DNA of 64,000 nucleotides from the NCBI GenBank assembly GCA_021818585.1, contig JAKATU010000056.1:1-64000 (forward strand), read 5' to 3'. The translations under genes and the position numbers were made by a program. Shown in pieces: positions 1 through 7,436 of the stretch. The notes beneath the pieces are model-generated. The model did not search any database, was not told the DNA's origin, and saw only the letters and a list, made by a program, of their open reading frames with translations. Every line of letters starts with the position of its first letter. Positions within the stretch are counted from its first letter, which is position 1. Source of the DNA: Acidobacteriota bacterium. Lineage in GTDB: Bacteria; Acidobacteriota; Terriglobia; Terriglobales; Acidobacteriaceae.

Positions 1-80
1 AACTCCGACAGGCTCCCCTTGCCTGCGTCATAGGCCTCAAGCAGCTTGCGCCGCAAATCATCCGAATATGGTCGCGCCAT
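1..80 (-). CDS. IS630-family transposase, N-terminal part (cut by window edge)
   Basis: Reading the minus strand from an ATG at 78-80 gives MARPYSDDLRRKLLEAYDAG followed by KGSLSE, the characteristic opening of IS630/Tc1-mariner-type transposases. This start precedes their N-terminal helix-turn-helix. Only 26 codons lie in the window, so the catalytic DDE domain and the inverted repeats cannot be seen and it is unknown whether the element is intact. Bases 100-118, just upstream of the gene, are rich in TA steps, the preferred target of this family, but I could not delimit a terminal repeat. No clear ribosome binding site precedes the ATG. Confidence 0.8.
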   Translation of the reverse strand, partial: MARPYSDDLRRKLLEAYDAGKGSLSE

Positions 81-164
81 CGCATGTGCGCGGAGAATCG
101 CCATCTATACTATATATCATCAGGAGAGATGCTCTAGACCCGCATTCGTACTGAGAACAGTTCC

Positions 165-191
165 CTGCCCAGCGATGGATTCGCTGGGCAG
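165..191 (-). terminator. perfect 11-bp stem-loop after the APC permease gene, no U-tract
   Basis: Bases 165-175 pair perfectly with 181-191 around a 5-base loop, starting 7 bases past the permease stop codon. The stem is GC-rich, as in intrinsic terminators. On the minus strand it is followed by GGAACTGTTC rather than a T-run, so intrinsic termination is only a guess. It also lies between the permease and the transposase, both of which read leftwards. Confidence 0.4.
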
Positions 192-197
192 AGTTGT

Positions 198-2219
198 TTA
201 TGCGGTGGTGAGGAAAAGTGTGGGACGGTCGGCTTTGCGTCCGCTCCAGTTCCAGTAGTGGACGAGGATGGCGTAGACGAGCATGCCGACTTCGCCTTCT
301 CCCCAGAAGAGGTAGCGGAGGGACTGCTGCATGAGGTTCTGTCCGCTGAGCACGACGAAGATGCCGACGGGGTCGAGGAGTTCGGCGATGAAGGCGAGAG
401 TGTTGGCGATGGCGACTGCGCCCCAGACCTCGATGACGTAGTGGTTTCGCTCCCTGGTGACGCTGACACGGAGGCGGCTGATGAATTCGCTGCGGTTATC
501 AATGAGGTGGGTATGTACGAAGGCAAGGGGCTCGGTGACGCGGTAGTTGCGGTGGATTTCCTCGGACTTGCGCATGCGATAGCCCTCGCCGGAGTAGCTG
601 GCGGGAACCAGATTGACCTTTTTGCCGGCGATAGAGGCCCAGAGACGCGCGGAGGAATCATCGACAAATTCCATGTCCTGCACGCGCAGTTCCTGTGCTC
701 GCTGGTAGCGGCTGATGGCGCTGAAGACGAGGATGATGAAGATGAAGATGGAGGAAATAATGACGCCGTCGGGTCGCTCGAAGACGTTGTCAATGGTGGT
801 GTAGAGAAAGACGATGCTGACGAGGAAGAAAAGGACGACAAGGATCAGGAGTCTCGGTTGACGCTTCTCCTTGTATTCGCGCCAGAAGGCGATGGTGACG
901 GCGATGGCGGCGGATAGGATGAGGACGAGCACGCCGGTGGCGTATGCGCCAGCCTGGGCGTCTACATTGGCGTGGAAGACGAGGGTGACGATGATGTCGA
1001 CCACGAGCAGCAGGGCGACCATTGGCCTTCTGTACGCGACCCACAGTGGAGCCATGCCGAAGCGCGGCAGGTAGCGGGGGATGAGGTTGATGAGGCCCGC
1101 CATGGCCGAGGCTCCGGCGAACCAGAGGATGAGGATGGTGGAGAGATCGTAGATGGAACCGAAGACGCTGCCGAACATCTGATGGGCGAGGTAGGCGATG
1201 GCGCGGCCCGAGGCGGGACCACCGTTCTCATATGCGGAGGGCGGAATCAGGATGGTCGTGACGAAGCTGGAGAGCAGCAGGTAGAAGCTCATGATGAGCG
1301 CTGAGGCGACCAGCATCTTGCGTGTATTTCGGATTCTTCCGGTCGGGACCGGCTTGCGCATGTCTTCCGCGGAGGACTGAACGAGCGGCATCACGGAGAC
1401 GCCGGTTTCAAATCCGGAGAGGCCTAGAGCCAGCTTGGGGAAAAGTATGACGGAGAGGACGATGACAGCCAGCCAATCGTCATGGGGAGTGCTTGCGAGC
1501 ATCGCGGTCCGCCATTGGAGGATCATGACCGGCTGCTGGAGAATGCGGAAGAATCCGACGCCAAGCACCAGGAGGTTGAGGGCCAGAAATGGGACGACGA
1601 GAGCCACCGCCAGATTGATGGCCTCCTTGAACCCGATGAAGAAGACGACAGCGAGGATGAAAAGCAGAAGGAGGGTGACGAAATACTGACCGTTACCCAG
1701 AAAAGGATGAAGAAAAGGATTGGCGACGGCGTGGCGGGCGGCGTCAGCGGCCGACAGAGTCATGGTGATGACGAAGTCCGTGGTGGCGAAGCCGAGGAGG
1801 ATGAGGACGAAGATTTTGGACTTCCAGCCGCCGAAGAGATTTTCCAGCATTGCTATGGAGCCCTGCCCTACAAAGGACCGCTGAGCGACAGCGCAGTAAA
1901 CAGGCAGGGCGCCCAGAAGGGTCACAACTACGAGAGCGAGCGTGGCCACGGGCGCCAGAAGGCCGGCGGCGATAAGTGCGATACCGGCCTGGTAGGCGAG
2001 CGACGAGAAGTAGTCAACGCCGGTGAGGCAGACAATCTTGTACCAGTGATGGCCACGTTCCTGGTGGTGAGCTTCGTCGAGGCGGCCTCCACTGGAGAAC
2101 CATCGGCCGAGAAAGGACCGGGAAGACTCGGTGGTTTGCTTGGTGGGCAGCTCGAGAACCCGTGGAATCTCGGGCTGAGCGCTGGGGTAACGGAAACCGG
2201 ATTCAGGTTGAAATGCCAT
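198..2219 (-). CDS. APC superfamily amino-acid/polyamine-type permease
   Basis: Inner-membrane permease of the amino acid-polyamine-organocation superfamily, about 673 residues. The body has roughly 12 hydrophobic helices, the first with the stretch VDYFSSLAYQAG, followed by a soluble C-terminal region of about 170 residues that ends in more hydrophobic sequence. That makes it longer than the usual 450-500 residue APC transporters. Substrate cannot be read from the sequence; amino acid or potassium transport are both possible for long APC proteins. The longest frame begins at a GTG at 2261 with no ribosome binding site. I prefer the ATG at 2219 (MAFQPESG), preceded by GTGAAG. The gene is monocistronic, transcribed towards the transposase fragment, with a stem-loop just past its stop. 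Confidence 0.8.
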   Translation of the reverse strand: MAFQPESGFRYPSAQPEIPRVLELPTKQTTESSRSFLGRWFSSGGRLDEAHHQERGHHWYKIVCLTGVDYFSSLAYQAGIALIAAGLLAPVATLALVVVTLLGALPVYCAVAQRSFVGQGSIAMLENLFGGWKSKIFVLILLGFATTDFVITMTLSAADAARHAVANPFLHPFLGNGQYFVTLLLLFILAVVFFIGFKEAINLAVALVVPFLALNLLVLGVGFFRILQQPVMILQWRTAMLASTPHDDWLAVIVLSVILFPKLALGLSGFETGVSVMPLVQSSAEDMRKPVPTGRIRNTRKMLVASALIMSFYLLLSSFVTTILIPPSAYENGGPASGRAIAYLAHQMFGSVFGSIYDLSTILILWFAGASAMAGLINLIPRYLPRFGMAPLWVAYRRPMVALLLVVDIIVTLVFHANVDAQAGAYATGVLVLILSAAIAVTIAFWREYKEKRQPRLLILVVLFFLVSIVFLYTTIDNVFERPDGVIISSIFIFIILVFSAISRYQRAQELRVQDMEFVDDSSARLWASIAGKKVNLVPASYSGEGYRMRKSEEIHRNYRVTEPLAFVHTHLIDNRSEFISRLRVSVTRERNHYVIEVWGAVAIANTLAFIAELLDPVGIFVVLSGQNLMQQSLRYLFWGEGEVGMLVYAILVHYWNWSGRKADRPTLFLTTA

Positions 2220-2489
2220 ATCTTCACTTAGAACGGCTGCGAACGGGAGCTGCGGCCTCACCCATGAATCGTACAGGATGCAGACGCCGTTGCCAGCCGC
2301 TAATGCGGGCGTCGCGGGCGTGAGGCAGAAGAGGCGAAGACTGCAGTGTTCGCTTCAGACTACTTATGAACCGGCAAAAACCCACCTGAACAGTAAATGC
2401 CTACTCTTGTGAAGACGCAAGTGTTTTGTACGGGATGAAATGCAGATTCGAGGGGAACCCGAGGCGGCGGGTTAAGCTGAAATTTCGTT

Positions 2490-2930
2490 ATGGGAATAGA
2501 GCTTTTTCTGGCGCAGTTTGCGGCAACGCTGCTGATGACGGGCGTGATCTGGTTTGTGCAGGTGGTGCATTATCCCCTGTTTGCGCGCGTGGGTGAGGCT
2601 GAATTTGCGGTTTTTGAGGCCGAAAACACAATGCGCACCGGCTGGGTAGTGGGCGTTCCGATGCTGGTGGAGATGGCGACGGCGACGCTCGGATTGCTGC
2701 CAGGGTTGCGGCCGGAGTTTTTCCCGATGTGGGCGGCGGTAACCGGCGAAGCGCTGCTGGGAGTGATATGGATTTCAACGGCGGCGTTGCAGGTTCCGCT
2801 GCATGGAAGGCTTACGCAGGGTTTTGACGCTAAGGCAGCAGCCCGGCTGGTGAGCAGCAACTGGGTGAGGACAGTGTGCTGGGGCCTGCGCGCGGCTCTG
2901 CTGTTCTGGTTTACCGCGCATGTACTTTGA
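2490..2930 (+). CDS. conserved small integral membrane protein
   Basis: A 146-residue protein with about four hydrophobic segments (near residues 5-25, 50-70, 80-100 and 125-145). The first loop carries VVHYPLF and the second helix begins after ENTMRTGWVVG, a pattern I associate with uncharacterised four-helix membrane proteins resembling the DUF1772 group. No catalytic or metal-binding motif is evident, so no function is proposed. The ATG is preceded by only a weak purine stretch. A short inverted repeat (AACCCG near 2456 with CGGGTT near 2469) lies just upstream. It stands alone: the permease to its left is divergent and the next gene to its right is on the other strand. Confidence 0.6.
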   Translation: MGIELFLAQFAATLLMTGVIWFVQVVHYPLFARVGEAEFAVFEAENTMRTGWVVGVPMLVEMATATLGLLPGLRPEFFPMWAAVTGEALLGVIWISTAALQVPLHGRLTQGFDAKAAARLVSSNWVRTVCWGLRAALLFWFTAHVL

Positions 2931-3395
2931 ACGGCGAAATTGGCCTGAACGGACGAAAGGGTGAGATACCTTGCGGTAACCCACCCTCCGTTCTCCGAAT
3001 TTAGAAGCACTGGTTCGGTCATCCAGTGCGCGCCTATCGATTGACCTTCGCTCAATCTGGCTTCCACGAACTTGCGCCCGCTTCTTTCCAGCTTTACTCT
3101 GATCCGATGCAACGCGGAAACTTTGAGTCTGCATTCTTGGGCTGCTGGTTTCCCAACTGCTGCGAGGCTTCCGGCGCCGGTCGCCTCTCCGAATGCTTCT
3201 TCTCCGCTTCCTCCTTTTTGGGGGCTTGCGCCTCCGTTGAAAACAACACTACTCCGTTTTTGAAAGAGTGGAAGAGCTGAATTCAGAGTTTTTCGGTGCA
3301 AAACAAGGGGGGATCTGTGCAAATCGAGCCTTGATGATTGAGAACAATGATGTTTGCGTTGCCCGGAAATGGAGCAAAGAAGGGCGTGAGCAGAT
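2931..3395. other. 465-bp stretch without a supportable gene
   Basis: No reading frame here has a good start with a ribosome binding site. Long open frames exist on both strands because of base composition, but none gives a recognisable protein. Three short inverted repeats are visible: ATACC/GGTA around TTGC near 2968-2981, GCACTGG (3007-3013) with CCAGTGC (3023-3029), and GATTGA/TCAATC shortly after. The first lies close behind the gene at 2490-2930 and may form part of its 3' end. The block 3180-3270 is purine-rich on the minus strand. It could be decayed coding sequence or hold a small structured RNA; nothing decides between these. Confidence 0.5.
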
Positions 3396-3878
3396 TCAAA
3401 TCGCGGACGGCAGTATCTGGTTCCAGTGCCCGGTGAGGAATTGCTGCATGCCGACGCCGGGCTTGTAGGCGGGGTAAATCGATGCGAAGGCGGCACGGGC
3501 TTGAGCGTAGGAGTTGCCTGGGATGCCCTTTTGCTGCGATGCGAGGAGCAGCAGGGCCAGCGAGGGTGCGCGCGATTCACCCTGGTTGCAGTGGATGAGA
3601 AGCGGGCGCGCGGAATTGTGTTCCGCTGCGAAGGCGAGGAAGCGATGGAAGGATTCCAGCTGGAAGAGCGGCAATGGCGGATCGATGAGGTTGAGGTAGA
3701 GATCGTACGGGCGTGCGATGGCGAGGTAGTGCGGATGGTGGCGGGGCAGGTTTCCGGTGTAGGCGGCGGCGCGCTGATGGCAGGGGGATTTGCAGGCGTG
3801 CACCACAGCCATTTGAGCTGAGCCGTGACGGCAGCTGGAGAGATCGCCGAGAAAGAGTGAGTCGTGGATGCGTTGCAT
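3396..3878 (-). CDS. dual-specificity/tyrosine-type protein phosphatase
   Basis: A 160-residue cysteine-dependent phosphatase. The signature HCNQGESR (His96, Cys97 nucleophile, Arg103) is the HC-X5-R P-loop of protein tyrosine and dual-specificity phosphatases, followed by AP as is usual. Residues 1-11 (MQRIHDSLFLG) resemble the start of small DSP domains, which bind a product-like strand before the fold. A likely general-acid Asp sits in NLIDPP (residue 66). The substrate is unknown: a phosphotyrosine protein, phosphoinositide or nucleotide are all possible. It has no signal peptide, so it should be cytoplasmic. It is divergent from the acyl-CoA mutase gene with about 140 bp between the starts, and could share a promoter region with it. 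Confidence 0.8.
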   Translation of the reverse strand: MQRIHDSLFLGDLSSCRHGSAQMAVVHACKSPCHQRAAAYTGNLPRHHPHYLAIARPYDLYLNLIDPPLPLFQLESFHRFLAFAAEHNSARPLLIHCNQGESRAPSLALLLLASQQKGIPGNSYAQARAAFASIYPAYKPGVGMQQFLTGHWNQILPSAI

Positions 3879-4021
3879 GGGAGGAATGCCAGTGTATGGT
3901 CTTGGTGCGGCGATGGGGAGATTACGGTTGTACCGGATAGAGACGAATGAGAGGACTTCCCTTGCCCGTGGTGGTGGGCTTCGCCTATGCTGGGGAGTTT
4001 TCCGGAGTGAGTGGAAGAGTT

Positions 4022-5824
4022 ATGGTTGAGCGGGAAAAGACCGAGAAGAGCATGGCTGCAAAGGCTGTGGACGAGGCGAAGGCTGGACGGCATCCCGGTG
4101 AGACGGAACTGCGCTGGGCCGGAGGTACGCTGGCGAAGGCGCTGGAGAGATCTCCGGAGCAGCCGATTGGCGCGGCGACGGGCGTGAATGTGGACGGTGA
4201 CGGGCAGGCGCGGTTTACGACGATCTCCGGGGCGCCGGTACGACGGCTTTATACGCAGGCGGATTTGCCGGAGGACTTTGAGGCGAATTCCGGCAAATAT
4301 CTGGGAATGCCGGGCGAGCCTCCGTATACGCGCGGGATTCATGCGACCGGATACCGGGGCAAGCTTTGGACGATGCGGCAGTTCTCCGGCTTTGCGAGCC
4401 CGGAAAAGACCAATGAGCGTTACAAATATCTGCTGGCGAATGGCGGCGGCGGCTTGTCCGTGGCGTTTGACCTGCCGACGCTGATGGGTTGCGACTCGGA
4501 CGATGTGCTGAGCGAAGGCGAGGTAGGCAAGTGCGGCGTTGCGATTGATTCGCTGGAGGACATGGAGATTCTGTTCCGAGGTATCGACCTGGAGAAGACG
4601 ACCGTCTCGATGACAATCAACTCGCCGGCGAGTGTGCTTTGGGCGATGTACCTTGTAGTGGCGGAACGGCAGGGCGCGGACTGGCTAAGGATTTCCGGGA
4701 CGCTGCAGAACGACATTCTGAAGGAGTACATCGCGCAGAAGGAGTTTATTTATCCGCCCGCGCCTTCGATGCGGCTGGTGATCGACACGTTTGAGTTCGG
4801 GGCGAAGTATGTGCCCCGGTTCAATCCGATTTCGATTTCCGGCTACCATATTCGGGAGGCCGGCTCGACGGCGCTGCAGGAGCTGGCGTTTACGCTGTAT
4901 GACGGCGTGGAGTATGTGGAGTGGGCGCTGCGGCGCGGGTTGAACGTGGATGAATTTGCTCCACGGCTCAGCTTTTTCTTTAACGCGCACAATGACTTCT
5001 TTGAAGAGATTGCGAAGTACCGCGCTGCGCGGAAGATTTGGCACAAGGTGATGACGGAGCGGTTTGGGACGAAGCAGGCGCGGTCGGCCTGGATGCGCTT
5101 CCATACGCAGACGGCGGGAGTTTCGTTGACGGCGCAGCAGCCGAAGAACAACCTTGCGCGGGTGGCGCTGCAGGCCATGGCGGCGGTGATGGGCGGAACG
5201 CAGTCACTGCATACGGACTCCTTTGACGAGGCGCTGGCGCTGCCGACCGAAGAGGCCGCGCGGATTGCACTGCGGACGCAACAGATTATTGCGTACGAGA
5301 CGGGCGTGGCGGGCGTGGTGGATCCGCTGGGCGGATCTTATTTTGTTGAGGCGCAGACGCTGGAGATGGAGCGTGGCGCGTTCGGCTACTTTGACAAGCT
5401 GGACCGGATGGGTGGAATGGTTGAGGCGATTGAGAAAGGGTTTCCTCAAAAAGAGATTGCCGAGGCGAGCTACCGTTACCAGCGTGCCGTGGAGGCAGGC
5501 GAAAAAGTCATCGTGGGCGTGAACGCCTTCACGGTGGAAGAGACGGCGCCGCAGATTTTGTATATCGACGAGAGCGTTCGCGAAGCGCAGACGGCGAAGC
5601 TGAAGGCGCTGCGAGCGCGGCGGTCCAACGAGGCGGTAAGGCGATCTCTGGATGCGCTTTGCCGTGCGGCGGAACGGGAACCAGAGGCAGGACAGGATAC
5701 TGTTGCGGCTGCGAACACGATGCCGTATCTGCTGGAGTGTGTGCGGGCCTATGCGACGGTGGGCGAGATATGCAACGCGCTGAAGCAGGTGCTCGGGACG
5801 TGGGAAGAGACCAGTCCGGCATAA
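4022..5824 (+). CDS. acyl-CoA mutase large subunit (methylmalonyl-/isobutyryl-CoA mutase family), no B12-binding domain
   Basis: Substrate-binding TIM-barrel subunit of an adenosylcobalamin-dependent carbon-skeleton mutase, about 600 residues. The mutase signature is clear: YPPAPSMRL, then [16 protein letters not shown], then [18 protein letters not shown]. The C-terminal cobalamin-binding domain (DxHxxG) is absent, so it must act with a separate small subunit not in the window, as in two-subunit archaeal and isobutyryl-CoA mutases. Where methylmalonyl-CoA mutases have Tyr in RQYAGF, this protein has Phe (RQFSGF), as in isobutyryl-CoA mutase, so the substrate is uncertain. The longest frame begins at 3947, but ATG 4022 has GGAAG in front; ATG 4052 (MAAKAVDE) is also possible. 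The neighbours give no pathway context. Confidence 0.88.
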   Translation: MVEREKTEKSMAAKAVDEAKAGRHPGETELRWAGGTLAKALERSPEQPIGAATGVNVDGDGQARFTTISGAPVRRLYTQADLPEDFEANSGKYLGMPGEPPYTRGIHATGYRGKLWTMRQFSGFASPEKTNERYKYLLANGGGGLSVAFDLPTLMGCDSDDVLSEGEVGKCGVAIDSLEDMEILFRGIDLEKTTVSMTINSPASVLWAMYLVVAERQGADWLRISGTLQNDILKEYIAQKEFIYPPAPSMRLVIDTFEFGAKYVPRFNPISISGYHIREAGSTALQELAFTLYDGVEYVEWALRRGLNVDEFAPRLSFFFNAHNDFFEEIAKYRAARKIWHKVMTERFGTKQARSAWMRFHTQTAGVSLTAQQPKNNLARVALQAMAAVMGGTQSLHTDSFDEALALPTEEAARIALRTQQIIAYETGVAGVVDPLGGSYFVEAQTLEMERGAFGYFDKLDRMGGMVEAIEKGFPQKEIAEASYRYQRAVEAGEKVIVGVNAFTVEETAPQILYIDESVREAQTAKLKALRARRSNEAVRRSLDALCRAAEREPEAGQDTVAAANTMPYLLECVRAYATVGEICNALKQVLGTWEETSPA

Positions 5825-5825
5825 C

Positions 5826-5860
5826 GTTTACCGATTACATGCATTACTAAATCGGTAAAC
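5826..5860. promoter_or_regulatory. 10-bp inverted repeat, probable operator ahead of the broken LacI gene
   Basis: GTTTACCGAT (5826-5835) is the exact reverse complement of ATCGGTAAAC (5851-5860), separated by 15 bases. It lies between the mutase stop and the GTG start of the LacI-family reading frame. AT-rich arms and the lack of a following T-run argue against a terminator. LacI-family proteins commonly bind such sequences and autoregulate. A related half, AATCGGTTA (16936-16944), lies upstream of the GH1 gene that sits beside the intact paralogue. Confidence 0.45.
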
Positions 5861-5899
5861 TTAGTGCATTCTTCATGAACTTCATGCTACAAATGCGTT

Positions 5900-6964
5900 G
5901 TGAAAAAAGCGGCCCCTGAACCGCAATCCGCGGGCACCATCAATCTGAAGCAACTCTCTGACTGACTGAATCTTTCTCAGACGACGATTTCACTCGTCCT
6001 GAATCACTCGCCCAACGCAAAGTCGATTCCGACGCATACGCGTGAGCGGATTCGGGAAGCGGCGATCAAGTACAACTATCGGCCAAATTATTTTGCGCGC
6101 TCACTGCGGCGGAGCAAAAGCATGTCGATCGGCGTTGTGGTGCCGGACATGAGCGACGGCTACTTTACTCTGCTGATGCACTCGGTGGAGCGGTACCTGA
6201 TCAAGGCTAATTACTTCTACTTCATGGCAAGCCATTTCCGGAATCCGGAGCTGACCACGGAGTACGTGCAGATGCTGCTGGAGCGGGCGGTGGATGGTCT
6301 TCTGGTGCTGGATACGCCGGCGAAGATCGATGCAAAGGTTCCGATTGTGGCGATCTCGGCGCACAACCCTGCCGAGGGTGCTACGAACATTGTTCTGGAC
6401 CACGATCTGGCGGCCATGCTGGCGCTGAAGCACCTGCAGGAACTTGGGCACAAGCGGATCGCCTTTATGCGCGGACCGGAAATCATCAGCGACGCGCATT
6501 ACCGGTGGCAAGGGATTACGAAGGCCGCGGATGCACTGGGGATCAAGATTCATCCCGAGCTGACGATTACTCTGCCGGAACTGGACCAGACACCGGTACA
6601 CGGATACAAGGCGATGCGGAAGCTGCTGAAGGCGACGCGGGATTTTACGGGGATTTTTGTCTTCAACGACATTTGCGCGTTCGGCGCCATCCGCGCGATT
6701 GACGATGTGGGGCTGCGAGTGCCGGAGGATATCTCCGTAGTAGGCTTCGACGATATTTCGAGCGCGGCCTATCATCAGCCGAGCCTGACGACGGTTCGCC
6801 AGCCGCTGCGTGAGATGGGAACGCGGGGCGCGCGGATTCTGCTGGACCGGATCAATCATCCGACCAGGAGCTACCCGAGTGAGGTGGTGATGGAACCGGA
6901 GCTGATGGTGCGCGAGTCGACGGGGCCTGCGCCGGTCACAAAGGCGAAACCGGCGCGCAGATAG
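5900..6964 (+). pseudogene. LacI-family transcriptional regulator with in-frame stop in the helix-turn-helix
   Basis: Translation from GTG 5900 gives a complete LacI-type protein of 354 codons apart from one TGA at 5963-5965, codon 22. The interrupted part reads INLKQLSD-stop-LNLSQTTISLVLN, while the intact paralogue at 15839 reads VNLKILGEYLDLSPATISLV. The TGA therefore sits at a Trp or Tyr-like position inside the first DNA-binding helices. A single change such as TGG to TGA would explain it. The ligand-binding domain (SIGVVVPDMSDG to the C-terminus) is fully open. Translation could restart at ATG 6122 (GGAG 8 bases upstream), giving a 280-residue sugar-binding fragment without DNA binding. 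It may be a pseudogene, a recent mutation or a sequencing error. Confidence 0.8.
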
Positions 6965-6977
6965 GCAACCATGACGG

Positions 6978-7433
6978 TTACTGTTTGAGGACTTTGCCCA
7001 CGGCTTCGAGGGCTGCAATGCCGACCTGCAGAGCTCGACGGCTGTCCTGCGAGGCAGCGCTGCCGAGGAGTCCGAGCAGTGATGGGACGGATTTACCGGA
7101 GGCGTGGGTGGTGGCGGTGGTGAGTCCTTCGAGCACGGCGCTGAGCTTTTCGGGATCGATGCGGGCCAGCAACTGGATGAGGACGAAGCCGTTGCGGATG
7201 GCGATGGCAGCCTCCGGCGCGGCGAACATTTCTGAGGCGTGAGTGATGACGGTGTCCTGTGCGGCGAGCAGGCCGCGCAGCAGTTCGAGCGTACCGGAGT
7301 TGTGCGCAACCTCGATCAATTTGTAACAGGCGAGGAGCGCTTCCGCGTGCTCGATGGGGGCTTCGGCGAGGCGGCGCTGGATTTCGTCACGTGGGTCCTG
7401 GGTATCCGGGCGGAATTCAATGGGTTTTGCCAT
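6978..7433 (-). CDS. DUF1641 protein, partner of the formate dehydrogenase-like enzyme
   Basis: A 151-residue soluble, helical, Leu/Ala-rich protein of the DUF1641 family. Family members lie beside molybdopterin formate dehydrogenase alpha subunits, as with yrhD next to yrhE in Bacillus subtilis, and the same arrangement is seen here. The start ATG at 7431-7433 lies 3 bases after the dehydrogenase stop, and its ribosome binding site (AGGGAAA) overlaps the end of that gene, so the two are co-transcribed and probably translationally coupled. The molecular role is unknown; a chaperone or small subunit role for the dehydrogenase is a reasonable guess. The gene is convergent with the broken LacI gene, with 13 bp between them. 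Confidence 0.85.
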   Translation of the reverse strand: MAKPIEFRPDTQDPRDEIQRRLAEAPIEHAEALLACYKLIEVAHNSGTLELLRGLLAAQDTVITHASEMFAAPEAAIAIRNGFVLIQLLARIDPEKLSAVLEGLTTATTHASGKSVPSLLGLLGSAASQDSRRALQVGIAALEAVGKVLKQ

Positions 7434-7436
7434 GAT

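Noticed and set aside
2220-2489. c-di-AMP (ydaO) riboswitch ahead of the APC permease
   Set aside because: A GGGTGA and GCAGCTCCCG pair reminds one of the motif, but the GGGGGAACC part and pairing stems are absent.
2955-3000. TPP-riboswitch-like GTGAGATACC
   Set aside because: Only one short box; the second conserved half and the stem layout are missing.
2570-4342. 590-codon minus-strand frame crossing three genes
   Set aside because: It covers parts of three real genes on both strands and has no family signature; low-complexity Ser/Pro-rich translation.
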